From Nonomuraea turkmeniaca (GTDB lineage: Bacteria; Actinomycetota; Actinomycetes; Streptosporangiales; Streptosporangiaceae): a stretch of DNA of 64,000 bases. The stretch lies in contig NZ_VCKY01000014.1 in NCBI RefSeq assembly GCF_005889735.1, positions 1-64,000 of the forward strand, read 5' to 3'. Positions 17,769 to 26,423 of the stretch are shown in pieces. Numbering within the stretch: position 1 is the first letter of the stretch; each line of letters opens with the position of its first letter. A program made the position numbers and the translations under genes. Below the pieces are notes generated by a model that was not told where the DNA came from, ran no database searches, and saw only the letters and a list, made by a program, of their open reading frames with translations.

Positions 17769-18419
17769 TCAGCGGCGGCGTCTGCGGCGGGGTGGCTCCT
17801 TGACCTTGACGTCGCCGGCGAAGTTCGTGGTGCGGACCTCGACCACGGGCGCGCCCGGCTCGGTCGGCTGCTTGGTCAGGCGGACCGTCTTGCCCTTGGC
17901 CACCCTGATCACCTCGAGGTCCTCGGGCACGTGGATCTCCAGCCCGCCGAAGACGAGCGTGGCGTTGATGATGATCCGCCGGTTCTGCAGGATCGCGTCG
18001 CGCAGGTCCAGCTTGGTGGTGCCGAACATGGCCGTCACCGCGAGCTCGGCGGGCACCACCCAGCGCCCGCCGCGCTGTTCCTGCTTGAAGATGGCCGACA
18101 CGGGCCGGCCGTCCAGGTTGAGCGGCTGCTGGTCGGCGGGCAGGAGGTCGCCGGTGAGCTCTGCGAGCTCACCGAGCGTGCGCGCGGAGTAGAGCACGCC
18201 GAGCCGCTCCTCCAGCTCCTCCAGGGTGAGCCGGCCGTCGGCGTGCGCGTCCTGGAGCACCTGGGCGATACGCTCGCGGTCGGCGTCGGAGGCGCGGAGC
18301 TCGTGCGGCGGCGGCACGTCACCCGTGGCCGGCAGGCGGCGAGCGGAGACGAACTCCTCGGCCAGTCGCTCTCCGACTTCCTGCAGCTTCGGCAACCAGG
18401 ATCCCGCGCGTTCGTTCAC
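17769..18419 (-). CDS. DUF1707 and LiaF-like C-terminal domain protein
   Basis: A 216-residue protein with an N-terminal DUF1707 domain (ELRASDADRERIAQVLQDAHADGRLTLEELEERL, near residues 40-75) and a C-terminal beta-rich domain of the cell-wall-active antibiotic response type (AVTAMFGTTKLDLRDAIL, INATLVFGGLEIHVPEDLEV). No membrane helix is present. It ends in a run of arginines. The start is the GTG at 18419 (VNERAGSW). A hairpin GCCTCAC/GTGAGGC just beyond the stop, near 17736-17753, may be its terminator. The function in envelope stress response is inferred from domain type only. Confidence 0.82.
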   Translation of the reverse strand: MNERAGSWLPKLQEVGERLAEEFVSARRLPATGDVPPPHELRASDADRERIAQVLQDAHADGRLTLEELEERLGVLYSARTLGELAELTGDLLPADQQPLNLDGRPVSAIFKQEQRGGRWVVPAELAVTAMFGTTKLDLRDAILQNRRIIINATLVFGGLEIHVPEDLEVIRVAKGKTVRLTKQPTEPGAPVVEVRTTNFAGDVKVKEPPRRRRRR

Positions 18420-18473
18420 ACATATGACGATATCTGGCGCCCGGACGATTCGCTCGTCCCAGAACGGCCACTC

Positions 18474-18630
18474 CTAGCAGATTCGCGCCAGCAGCCCGGC
18501 GATCTCCTCCGCCAGGTCGTCGTTCACCTCGGCGTGGCGGTTGAGGAGGCGGTACCACATGGCGTCGAAGACGAGATCGTACGATCTCGAGGCCAGGAAG
18601 CGGCTGCGTGAGCTGAGCGACGAGCTCATC
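18474..18630 (-). pseudogene. Short frame resembling a TetR C-terminus
   Basis: A 51-codon frame from the ATG at 18630 ends at a TAG at 18476-18474. Its end reads SYDLVFDAMWYRLLNRHAEV then NDDLAEEIAGLLARIC, with high third-position G/C. The pattern resembles the last helices of TetR-type ligand domains (a YRLL motif followed by an LAEEI helix). No helix-turn-helix precedes it and there is no good ribosome binding site, so it is probably a truncated remnant. A 29-codon plus-strand frame (ATG 18559) overlaps it and cannot be excluded. Confidence 0.35.
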
Positions 18631-18704
18631 CGGCGCGCACTCTCATAGAATTTTTGGAATCTTCGCCCACACTCTTCCTGTTAACCCGACAAAGGGAGGT
18701 GTGC

Positions 18705-19397
18705 GTGCATCAACCGGCACGATGGGGACTAGGCGCGGCAGGCGCGGGCGTCACGGTGATCCTGGGCCTGGAGCTGACGAGCCTCGACGAGATGAACCCG
18801 ATCAGGCGGACCATCAGCGAGCACGGCCTCGGCCCCGACGGATGGATCTTCGGGCTCGCGGTGGGCCTGCTGGCGGCCGGTTCGGTGGCCATTGGAGTGT
18901 CGCTGGCACGCAAGAGGCTCGCCGGGGTCTTCGGCATGGTCGCGCTCATGGGGTGGAGCGTGGGGTTGTTCCTGACGGCCTGGTTCGAGAAGCACGACTG
19001 GTCGGTCGGACCGAGCACGAGCGGCAGCATCCACCGTGTGGGCAGCATCATCGCCTTCGTGTGCCTGCCGCTGGCAGTCGTGATCATCGCCCGGCCGTGG
19101 CGGCATCGGGAGCGGTCGAAGGCCACGCTCGTGGCGTTCGGGCTCGGGATCTGCTCCGTGTTGTGGGTCGTGTTCATCGGCACGATGATCTTGATCGCCG
19201 CGGAGACCGGGATGCAGTGGTGGCGGGTCATGCCGCTCGGGCTGGTGGAGCGGGGTCTCGCGGTCACGGAGGTCGCCGCGCTGCTCGCCCTGGGGGTGTG
19301 GGCCGCGGCCCGGCAACTGGGCGGTGAGGGGACGGTCGTCGAGAAAGCCGACGAGATCATCACACCGGTGGGCAAGCCAGGCGTATCAGGCCGATGA
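18705..19397 (+). CDS. DUF998 family membrane protein
   Basis: A 230-residue protein with six hydrophobic segments, typical of DUF998. After the first helix it has the characteristic LDEMNPIRRTISEHGLGPDGWIFGLA motif (MNPI...SEY/H-like), and the last helices hold the WWRVMPLGLVERGLAV stretch. The start is the GTG at 18705, five bases after AAAGGGAGG; the frame is open to 18654 but without a site. Function unknown. It lies alone on the plus strand. Confidence 0.8.
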   Translation: MHQPARWGLGAAGAGVTVILGLELTSLDEMNPIRRTISEHGLGPDGWIFGLAVGLLAAGSVAIGVSLARKRLAGVFGMVALMGWSVGLFLTAWFEKHDWSVGPSTSGSIHRVGSIIAFVCLPLAVVIIARPWRHRERSKATLVAFGLGICSVLWVVFIGTMILIAAETGMQWWRVMPLGLVERGLAVTEVAALLALGVWAAARQLGGEGTVVEKADEIITPVGKPGVSGR

Positions 19398-19409
19398 GGC
19401 AGGCGGGCT

Positions 19410-19511
19410 GTGAGGTCGTCACACCGCCGGGCGTAGCAGCACGGTCAGGTCGTCATACCGCCGGGCGTAGCAGGGCGGTGAGGTCGTCATACCGCCGGGC
19501 GTAGCAGGGCG
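19410..19511. repeat. Three 34-base tandem repeats over the 3' end of a TetR gene
   Basis: Units at 19410-19443, 19444-19477 and 19478-19511 each read GTGAGGTCGTCATACCGCCG followed by a further 14 bases, with up to four differences; a fourth partial copy starts at 19512. The stop codon of the minus-strand TetR gene (19487) lies in the third unit. The array thus duplicates the last codons and stop of that gene into its 3' flank. Confidence 0.85.
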
Positions 19512-20071
19512 ATGAGGTCGTCCACGTAGTCTCGGAAGACGGCCGCCATGTCCACCCGGTCGGGGTCGATCAGCCACTGCGTCTGCAGGCCGTCCATCAT
19601 CGCGATCAGCCGGTCGGCGTGGGCTTCGGCGTCGAGGTCCGCGCGGAACTCACCCCGCTCGACGCCCCGCCGCAGCGCCGCCGCCATGTCCGCGCGCAGC
19701 CGCCGGTAACGCCGCCTGGCCCACTCGTGCCCGGGATGGTCCGGCGTCACGGCCTCGCCGCTGATCACGGAGAACAGCTGCACCAGCCCGGGCACCCGCG
19801 CGTTGTGCTCCACCACGCCCACCAGGGCGCGCAACGCGTCGATCCCGCCGGCCGAGGCCATGTCGAACTTGCGCGCGTCCAGCTCGTCCCGGTAGTCCAG
19901 CACCGCGACGAACAGCCGCTCCTTGCTGTTGAAGTGGTGCAGCAGCCCGGCCTGGGAGAGCTCGACCCGCTCGGCGATGCGGGCCAGCGATGCCCCCCGG
20001 TAGCCGTTCTCGGCGAACTCCAGGAGTGCCGCGGCCAGGATGCGGTCCCTGCGCGCCTCTCCCCGTTTCAC
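19487..20071 (-). CDS. TetR-family regulator of the adjacent MFS transporter
   Basis: A 194-residue TetR regulator. The helix-turn-helix spans about residues 8-55 (ILAAALLEFAENGYRGASLARIAERVELSQAG and LLHHFNSKERLF). The ligand domain contains a conserved C-terminal helix pair (ADRLIAMMDGLQTQWLIDPD). It is divergent from the MFS gene at 20165 across 93 bases and is its probable repressor. The last codons and stop lie in a 34-base tandem array. Confidence 0.9.
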   Translation of the reverse strand: MKRGEARRDRILAAALLEFAENGYRGASLARIAERVELSQAGLLHHFNSKERLFVAVLDYRDELDARKFDMASAGGIDALRALVGVVEHNARVPGLVQLFSVISGEAVTPDHPGHEWARRRYRRLRADMAAALRRGVERGEFRADLDAEAHADRLIAMMDGLQTQWLIDPDRVDMAAVFRDYVDDLIALLRPAV

Positions 20072-20164
20072 CCCGGAACCCTATCTCGTGCTGGCGCAGC
20101 GGCCGGGCGTGCCGCTAACCTGACCCCGCCTCACGTCTGATCTCCCCCCAATCAGGAGGCCGCC

Positions 20165-21349
20165 GTGCCGTCCCCGCGTGATCGCCAGGCCCGCCTCGCC
20201 ACGTATGTCGTCTACGCCGTGCAAGGCCTCTCCTTCGCGTCCCTGCTCATCCAGGTCGCCAACCTGCAGGCCAAACACGGGCTCGACGAGGGCACGCTGA
20301 CGATCCTGCTGCTGATCGTGCCCGTGTTCGCGGGCGTCGGCAGCATGGCGGCCGGCGCGTTCGCCGCCCGGCTGGGCAGCAAGCTGCTGCTACGTATCGC
20401 CCAGCCGGTGGTCGCGGCGGCCGTGGTGCTGGCCGGGCTCGCGCCGAGCGTGCCGCTGCTGGTGCCGGTCCTGCTGGTGTTCGGGGTGGCGGTCGGCGCG
20501 GTGGACGCGGGCATGAACATGCAGGGTGTCGCGGTCGAGCGCAGGTACGGCATGCAGGTGCTGAACGGCTTCCACTGCGTGTGGAGCGTGTTCAGCCTGG
20601 CGGGGGCGCTGTGGGCGTCGGTCGCCGCCGATCTGCCGCTGCCGGTCGTCATGGCGGTCCCCATGGTCTTCGCGGTGGCGGGCTCGCTCTACGCCGGGCG
20701 GGACCTGTGCACGATTCAGGAGGAGAAGGTCGAGAGCACGACCTCCCGGGCCGAGGGCAGATTCCCATGGCGGCCGATCCTCCCGCTCTGCCTGGCCATG
20801 GCCTTCCTGTACATCGGCGACGCAGCCGTCTCCAACTTCAACACCCTGTTCATGAAGGACGTCCTGGCGGCGGGACCGCAGGTCATCCCGCTGGCCTACG
20901 CGGCGTACCAGGCCACCACGCTGGCCGTCCGGCTCGGCGGCGACGTCGCGGCCAGGCGATACGGCCCCGCCGCCATCGTCAGGATCGGCGGGGTGATCGC
21001 CACGCTCGGCTTCCTGGGCGTCGTGCTGGCCCCGAACCAGCCACTCGGCATCATCGCGTTCGGCCTCACGGGGATGGGGCTCGCGGTGGTGGCGCCGCAG
21101 TCGTTCTCGGCGGCCGGCAAGCTCGACCCGGCCGGGACCGGAGTGGCCATCGCCAGGGTGAACCTCTTCAACTACGTCGGCTTCATCGTGGGCGCGGCGC
21201 TGGTGGGCGGCATCGCGGACGCCACGGACATGCGGATGGCGTTCATCGCCCCGCTGGTGTTGTCCGCCGCCATCATCGTGCTGGCGCCGGGATTCCAGCC
21301 AAAGAGCTTGCAGCCGAAGCAGGCCGCGGAGCCGTACCACAAGCCCTGA
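20165..21349 (+). CDS. MFS transporter
   Basis: A 394-residue major facilitator protein with twelve predicted membrane helices. Features include GMNMQGVAVERRYGMQVLNGFHCVWSV in the middle of the N-terminal half and a hydrophilic central loop (QEEKVESTTSRAEGRFPW). It resembles the sugar/FucP-like or YbjJ-like subgroup by the GAxxMN pattern. The substrate is unknown. The start is the GTG at 20165 with AGGAGG nine bases upstream. It is divergent from its probable TetR repressor. Confidence 0.88.
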   Translation: MPSPRDRQARLATYVVYAVQGLSFASLLIQVANLQAKHGLDEGTLTILLLIVPVFAGVGSMAAGAFAARLGSKLLLRIAQPVVAAAVVLAGLAPSVPLLVPVLLVFGVAVGAVDAGMNMQGVAVERRYGMQVLNGFHCVWSVFSLAGALWASVAADLPLPVVMAVPMVFAVAGSLYAGRDLCTIQEEKVESTTSRAEGRFPWRPILPLCLAMAFLYIGDAAVSNFNTLFMKDVLAAGPQVIPLAYAAYQATTLAVRLGGDVAARRYGPAAIVRIGGVIATLGFLGVVLAPNQPLGIIAFGLTGMGLAVVAPQSFSAAGKLDPAGTGVAIARVNLFNYVGFIVGAALVGGIADATDMRMAFIAPLVLSAAIIVLAPGFQPKSLQPKQAAEPYHKP

Positions 21350-21374
21350 TCGGGCGCCCGGCCGCCGGCCGCGG

Positions 21375-22451
21375 TCAGACGTTGAAGCGGAACTCCACCA
21401 CGTCGCCGTCGCGCATCACATAGTCCTTGCCCTCGATGCGCGCCTTGCCCGCGGCGCGGGCGTTGGCGATCGAGCCGACCTCGACAAGGTCGTCGAAGGA
21501 GACGACCTCGGCCTTGATGAAGCCGCGCTGGAAGTCGGTGTGGATCACGCCGGCCGCCTCTGGCGCGGTGGCGCCCTTGGGGATCGTCCAGGCCCTGGTC
21601 TCCTTCGGCCCGGCCGTCAGGTACGTCTGCAGGCCGAGCGTCTCGAAGCCGACCCTGGCCAGCTGGCGCAGCCCCGACTCCTCCTGGCCGACCGACTGCA
21701 GCAGCTCCAGCGCCTCCTCCTCGTCGAGCTCGACCAGCTCGGACTCGATCTTGGCGTCGAGGAAGACCGCCTCGGCCGGGGCGACGAGCGACGACAGCTG
21801 CTCCCTGAGCGCGGTGTCGGCCAGCTCGTCGGCGTCGAGGTTGAACACGTAGAGGAACGGCTTGGCCGTCAGCAGGTGGAGCTCGCGCAGCTCCGCGCTG
21901 TCCAGGCCGGTCTCGAAGATGGTCTTGCCGGTCTCCAGGACCGCCTTCGCGGCCTCCGCGGCCTCCAGCGCGGACTTCTTGTCCTTGTTGTTGCGCGCCT
22001 CCTTCTGCAGGCGCGGGATGGCCTTCTCGACCGTCTGCAGGTCGGCCATGACGAGCTCGACGTTGATGGTCTCGATGTCGCGCTTGGGGGAGATCTCGCC
22101 GTCCACGTGGGTCACGTCGGGATCGGTGAAGACCCGGATGACCTGGCAGATCGCGTCCGTGTTGCGGATGTTGGAGAGGAACTGGTTGCCCCTGCCCTGC
22201 CCCTCCGACGCCCCCTTGACCAGGCCCGCGATGTCGACGAACTCGACCTTGGCGGGCAGGATGCGTGCCGAGCTGAAGATCCCGGCCAGCACGGGCAGGC
22301 GGTCGTCGGGCACGCCCACGATGCCCACGTTGGGCTCGATGGTGGCGAACGGGTAGTTCGCCGCCAGAGCGTTGCCGGTCTTGGTCAGCGCGTTGAACAG
22401 CGTGGACTTACCGACGTTGGGCAATCCGACGATGCCGATGGAGAGGCTCAC
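21375..22451 (-). CDS. ychF: Ribosome-associated ATPase YchF/OLA1-type
   Basis: A 358-residue YchF, an Obg-related P-loop protein that prefers ATP and binds ribosomes. G1 is GLPNVGKST at residue 8, the switch region ANYPFATIEPNVG follows, and G3 is DIAGLVKGASEGQGRGNQFL. The C-terminal TGS domain ends DGDVVEFRFNV. Length matches the family. The start is the GTG at 22451 (VSLSIGIVG); upstream sequence in frame lacks homology. It is a single conserved housekeeping gene. Confidence 0.96.
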   Translation of the reverse strand: MSLSIGIVGLPNVGKSTLFNALTKTGNALAANYPFATIEPNVGIVGVPDDRLPVLAGIFSSARILPAKVEFVDIAGLVKGASEGQGRGNQFLSNIRNTDAICQVIRVFTDPDVTHVDGEISPKRDIETINVELVMADLQTVEKAIPRLQKEARNNKDKKSALEAAEAAKAVLETGKTIFETGLDSAELRELHLLTAKPFLYVFNLDADELADTALREQLSSLVAPAEAVFLDAKIESELVELDEEEALELLQSVGQEESGLRQLARVGFETLGLQTYLTAGPKETRAWTIPKGATAPEAAGVIHTDFQRGFIKAEVVSFDDLVEVGSIANARAAGKARIEGKDYVMRDGDVVEFRFNV

Positions 22452-22530
22452 GGAGCTCAAGTTTACGTGCTCGGCGTAACGAGCGTGTCGGGCGGGAACG
22501 GCGTGCCGAAGTCCTGCAATCATCGATGGA

Positions 22531-23787
22531 GTGGACGTGGTCGCGCTTCTCATCGGTCTCGCCGTCGGTCTCCTCATCGGGTTCCTGGTGGCCAGGACGC
22601 GGGCTGCGGTGCGGGTGGCCGAGGCCGACGCGCGGGCCAAGAGCGCCGCGGAAAAGCTCGTCTACGTCGAAGAGCAGCTGGCCGAGCGCTTCCAGGCGCT
22701 GTCCACGCGCGCGCTCGACGTCAACAACGTACGTTTCCTCGAGCTGGCCGAGACCAGGCTGGCCGCCAGCCGCGCGGAGGCCACGGGTGACCTCGAGCAG
22801 CGCAAGCAGGCCGTCGAGCACCTGGTCGAGCCGCTGAAGGACGCGCTCGCGCGGGTCGAGGCGCAGCTGCGTGACACCGAGTCGGGGCAGCGCGCGGCGC
22901 GGGCGGAGCTGGCCAAGCAGATGGAGTTCGTCCGCCAGAGCCACGAGCAGTTGCGGTCCCAGACCACCGCCCTGGTCAGGGCCCTGCAGCGGCCGGAGGC
23001 CCGCGGCCGGTGGGGCGAGCTGCAGCTGCGCAGGGTCGCCGAGATCGCCGGCATGCAGCGCTTCTGCGACTTCGACGAGCAGGTCACGGAGGGCTCCATG
23101 CGGCCCGACATGGTCGTGCGGCTCGCGGGCGGCAAGAACATCGTGATCGACTCCAAGGTCTCGCTGGCGGCCTACCTGGAGGCCGCGGAGGCGTCGGACG
23201 AGTCGCTGGCCACGGTCCGGCTCGACGCGCACGCCAGGCACGTGCGCGAGCACATCGACAGGCTGGCCGCCAAGGCCTACTGGCAGGCGTTCAACCCGTC
23301 GCCGGAGTTCGTGGTGCTGTTCATCCCCGGCGAGGCGTTCCTGGCGCCGGCGCTCGAACGCGATCCCGGGCTGCTGGAGTACGCCATGGCGCGGCGCGTG
23401 CACATCGCCACGCCGACGACGCTGATCACGATGTTGCGCACCGCCCACTACGCCTGGCAGCAGGCCGCGCTGAGCGAGAACGCGCGGGCGGTGTTCGAGC
23501 TGGGCAAGGAGCTCTACGAGCGGCTGTCGTCGCTGGGCAGGAACGTCGACGCGCTGGGCAAGGCGTTGACCCGTGCCGTGGAGGCGTACAACAAGTCGGT
23601 CGGATCGCTCGAAAGCCGCGTCCTGGTCACGGCGCGCAAGCTACACGATCTGGGCGTGGTGGACGGCGATCTCGACGCCCCCGAGATGCTCGACGGGCTC
23701 CCGAGACCCCTGTCATCCCCCGAACTACTCGAAACGTCGCCTCTGCTTTCGGGCTCGAACGGTAAGTTGGCTCACGGGTCGCAGTAA
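22531..23787 (+). CDS. rmuC: DNA recombination protein RmuC
   Basis: A 418-residue RmuC homologue. An N-terminal membrane anchor (VVALLIGLAVGLLIGFLVA) is followed by a coiled coil of about 130 residues and the RmuC nuclease-like domain (ARGRWGELQLRRVAEIAGM, GGKNIVIDSKVSLAAYLEAAE, FVVLFIPGEAFLAPAL, IATPTTLITMLRT). RmuC limits inversions at short inverted repeats in E. coli. The start is the GTG at 22531. A DUF6542 membrane protein follows after 25 bases and may share the transcript. Confidence 0.94.
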   Translation: MDVVALLIGLAVGLLIGFLVARTRAAVRVAEADARAKSAAEKLVYVEEQLAERFQALSTRALDVNNVRFLELAETRLAASRAEATGDLEQRKQAVEHLVEPLKDALARVEAQLRDTESGQRAARAELAKQMEFVRQSHEQLRSQTTALVRALQRPEARGRWGELQLRRVAEIAGMQRFCDFDEQVTEGSMRPDMVVRLAGGKNIVIDSKVSLAAYLEAAEASDESLATVRLDAHARHVREHIDRLAAKAYWQAFNPSPEFVVLFIPGEAFLAPALERDPGLLEYAMARRVHIATPTTLITMLRTAHYAWQQAALSENARAVFELGKELYERLSSLGRNVDALGKALTRAVEAYNKSVGSLESRVLVTARKLHDLGVVDGDLDAPEMLDGLPRPLSSPELLETSPLLSGSNGKLAHGSQ

Positions 23788-23812
23788 ACGGGGCCAGAAT
23801 GGGGGCGGTCCA

Positions 23813-24322
23813 GTGGGGGAGAAAGGCAGGCGTTCGGCTGTCAGGCTGACGGCACGCGGTGCCATCGCGCTCGCCCTGGTCGCCACGCTGGCGGGCTACG
23901 TGCTGGGGGCGCTGATCGACGTCCAGGAGGTGGTGGGCGCGGCCTTCGTCCTGGCCAGCCTGCTGGGGGTGCTCCTGGTCAACCGGCGTGAGCTGCTGTC
24001 GCTGGTGGTGACGCCGCCGCTGGTGTTCTTCTGCGCCACGTTGTTCGTCGAGCTCGGGCGGGCGTTCGGCTCGGTCTCGATCGTGCAGTCTCTGGCGCTC
24101 GGTCTCTACACGTCGCTGACGCGGGGCGCGCCGTGGTTGTTCGCCGGCTCGGCCATCGTGCTGGGCGTGGCGTGGCGGCGTGGGCTCCGGGACAACGTAC
24201 GTGACCTGCGGGAGGAGCTGAAGGCGGGCGCGGAGGTGCCGCGCCCGCGCCAGCCGTTCGTGCCCGAGCCCGAGGGCTACTTCGAGCCCAAGGTGTACGG
24301 GACGCCGCGCGGTGAGGACTAG
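23813..24322 (+). CDS. DUF6542 membrane protein
   Basis: A 169-residue protein with four hydrophobic segments (GAIALALVATLAGYVLGALI, GAAFVLASLLGVLLVN, LLSLVVTPPLVFFCATLFVE, GAPWLFAGSAIVLGVAW) and a hydrophilic Pro-rich C-terminus. The pattern, especially RRELLSLVVTPPLVF, fits DUF6542 of actinobacteria. The start is the GTG at 23813 with a G-rich sequence upstream. It is next to rmuC and convergent with ispH, a common local order in this group. Confidence 0.78.
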   Translation: MGEKGRRSAVRLTARGAIALALVATLAGYVLGALIDVQEVVGAAFVLASLLGVLLVNRRELLSLVVTPPLVFFCATLFVELGRAFGSVSIVQSLALGLYTSLTRGAPWLFAGSAIVLGVAWRRGLRDNVRDLREELKAGAEVPRPRQPFVPEPEGYFEPKVYGTPRGED

Positions 24323-24351
24323 CCGCGCGGCGAGGACCAGTCGCTCAGTCG

Positions 24352-25320
24352 CTAAGAGACGATCCTGAGGTCCTTGCGCAGCTCGTGCGGCAGGGCGAAA
24401 CGCATGCTCTCCTGCACCGGCTCGACCTCGGTCACGTCGCCGAACCCGTGCTCGGCCAGGTGTGCGAGCACCTCCTCGACCAGCTCTTCGGGGACCGAGG
24501 CGCCGCTGGTCACGCCGACCGTGGTGACACCCTCCAGCCACTCGTCGCGGATGAAGCCCGCGTTGTCGACCAGGTAGGAGGCGTCGGCGCCGTAGTCCTT
24601 GGCCACCTCGACCAGGCGCTTGGAGTTGGAGGAGTTCTCCGAGCCCACCACGATCACCAGCTGCGCCTCGGCGGCGATCTCCTTGACCGCGATCTGCCGG
24701 TTCTGGGTGGCGTAGCAGATGTCGTCGCTCGGCGGGTCGATCAGGTTGGGGAAGCGCTCCTTGAGCTTGGCCACGGTCTCGGTGGTCTCGTCGACCGACA
24801 GCGTGGTCTGCGACAACCAGATCAGCTTGCTCGGGTCCTTCACCTGGACCTGGCCGACCGAGTCGAGCCCGTCGACGAGCTGGATGTGCTCGGGGGCCTC
24901 ACCGGAGGTGCCCTCGACCTCCTCGTGGCCTTCGTGCCCGATCAGCAGGATCTCGTAGTCCTGGCCCGCGAACCGCTTGGCCTCGTTGTGCACCTTCGTG
25001 ACCAGCGGGCAGGTGGCGTCGATGGTGCGTAGATTGCGCTGCTTCGCCTCGATATGCACGGCCGGTGAGACGCCATGGGCGGAGAAGACCACGATCGCGC
25101 CCTCGGGGACCTCCTCGGTCTCCTCGACGAAGATGGCGCCCCTGGCCTCGAGTGTCTTGACGACGTGGGTGTTGTGGACGATCTGCTTGCGTACGTAGAT
25201 CGGGGCGCCGTACTGCTCCAGAGCCTTCTCGACCGCTACCACGGCTCGATCGACTCCGGCACAGTAGCCCCGTGGCTTGGCTACGAGGACTCGGCGGGAA
25301 GTGGGGGTCTGGGGCTCCAT
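24352..25320 (-). CDS. ispH: 4-hydroxy-3-methylbut-2-enyl diphosphate reductase
   Basis: A 322-residue IspH (LytB), the last enzyme of the MEP isoprenoid pathway, with a [4Fe-4S] cluster. The three cluster cysteines are in [25 protein letters not shown] and [12 protein letters not shown]. Catalytic contacts are in [22 protein letters not shown] and [11 protein letters not shown]. The ATG at 25320 ([13 protein letters not shown]) is chosen; an in-frame Met 27 bases upstream is possible. It is divergent from the repeat-rich gene at 25420. Confidence 0.96.
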   Translation of the reverse strand: MEPQTPTSRRVLVAKPRGYCAGVDRAVVAVEKALEQYGAPIYVRKQIVHNTHVVKTLEARGAIFVEETEEVPEGAIVVFSAHGVSPAVHIEAKQRNLRTIDATCPLVTKVHNEAKRFAGQDYEILLIGHEGHEEVEGTSGEAPEHIQLVDGLDSVGQVQVKDPSKLIWLSQTTLSVDETTETVAKLKERFPNLIDPPSDDICYATQNRQIAVKEIAAEAQLVIVVGSENSSNSKRLVEVAKDYGADASYLVDNAGFIRDEWLEGVTTVGVTSGASVPEELVEEVLAHLAEHGFGDVTEVEPVQESMRFALPHELRKDLRIVS

Positions 25321-25419
25321 ACTTTCTATGCTACGTGGAGCGGCCATCAGGCCCGCGCGTGCGTGGTCGTCCGCGGTTTGCCAGACTGGCCGTCCCATAC
25401 AACCTCCCAGGGAGACGTC

Positions 25420-26397
25420 ATGTCCCTCAGCGACGTGATACGCAACATCGCCAAAACCGTCACCAACAAGGACGAGCTGAAGGAGAAGGCCAAGGACCTT
25501 CCGCTCATGCTCGTCCAGTCCACGCTCAGCGCCGCAGGTCAGGCGCTGCTGCTGGTGGACCGGGTGAAGAACTCGATCAAGGGCCTCGGCAACAAGGAGG
25601 AGCGCGAGGAGGAGCAGATTTCCCGTACCTCCGCCGCCGACCAGGTGGCCGCGCCCGCGGACGAGGACAAGCCCGCCCGCAAGGAGCCGGTCATCTTCTC
25701 GCCGCGGCCCGGTGCCGCCGAGCCGAACGGCGTCGCCAAGACCAAGCCCGACCCGGTCATCTTCGCGCCGGCGGGCAAGGAGGAGCCGGTCGCCACCGCG
25801 GAGCCCGAGGCTCCTGCCGCCGAGCCCGAGGTCCCTGCCCAGCCGGCCGCCAAGACCGAGACGGCGCCCAAGCCGGTCGCCAAGACGGAAGCCGCCCCCG
25901 AGCCGGTCGCCGAGACGGAGGCGGCCTCCAAGCCCGCTACCAAGACGGAGGCGGCCTCCAAGCCCGCTACCAAGACGGAGACGGCCTCCAAGCCCGCTAC
26001 CAAGACGGAGACGGCCTCCAAGCCCGCTACCAAGACGAAGGCGGCCTCCAAGCCCGCCGCCAAGACGAAGGTCGTGGACGAGCCCGCCCCTGCAGCTGAG
26101 CCGAAGGCCGCTCCCGCCGCGCCCAAGGCCGTCGCCGAGCCCGCCGTCGAGGCGCCCGCCGCTCCGGAGGCCGTGGCGGAGCCGGTGGTCGCGGAAGCGC
26201 CTGAGCAGGCCGCCAAGCCGACCGAGCCGCTGCCCGGGTACGACGAGATGACCGTCGCCTCGCTGCGCGCCAGGATGCGCGGCAAGACCGCCGAGCAGAT
26301 CGGCGACTTCCTGGCCTACGAGCGAGCCACGCAGGGGCGTCCCGAGGTGGTGCGGATGTTCGAGAACCGCCTCGCCAAGCTGCAGGCCGGAGAGTAG
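25420..26397 (+). CDS. Lipid droplet-associated-like protein with Ala/Lys/Pro repeats
   Basis: A 325-residue protein annotated in related genomes as lipid droplet-associated. The N-terminus is helical ([36 protein letters not shown]). A long disordered Ala/Pro/Lys/Glu stretch follows, with five copies of a ten-residue repeat ([10 protein letters not shown] type). The conserved C-terminal domain reads [20 protein letters not shown] and [22 protein letters not shown]. The C-terminal domain supports the family; the lipid droplet role is known only for relatives and is inferred here. The ATG at 25420 follows GGGAGA. Confidence 0.72.
   Translation: MSLSDVIRNIAKTVTNKDELKEKAKDLPLMLVQSTLSAAGQALLLVDRVKNSIKGLGNKEEREEEQISRTSAADQVAAPADEDKPARKEPVIFSPRPGAAEPNGVAKTKPDPVIFAPAGKEEPVATAEPEAPAAEPEVPAQPAAKTETAPKPVAKTEAAPEPVAETEAASKPATKTEAASKPATKTETASKPATKTETASKPATKTKAASKPAAKTKVVDEPAPAAEPKAAPAAPKAVAEPAVEAPAAPEAVAEPVVAEAPEQAAKPTEPLPGYDEMTVASLRARMRGKTAEQIGDFLAYERATQGRPEVVRMFENRLAKLQAGE
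25921..26070 (+). repeat. Five 30-base in-frame tandem repeats
   Basis: Five exact-length units begin at 25921, 25951, 25981, 26011 and 26041, each starting GCGGCCTCCAAGCCCGCTAC or a one-base variant. They encode ten-residue units of the [10 protein letters not shown] type in the disordered part of the gene at 25420-26397. The first four are nearly identical, so the array is probably recent and length-variable. Confidence 0.9.
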
Positions 26398-26423
26398 TCG
26401 GAGCGAGCCCGTAGTCTTCCGCC

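Noticed and set aside
18559-18648. 29-codon plus-strand frame starting MASKTRSYDLEARKRL with GAGGAGG upstream
   Set aside because: Very short and fully opposite the TetR-like remnant; the opposite strand looks more like a known fold. It is mentioned under that feature only.
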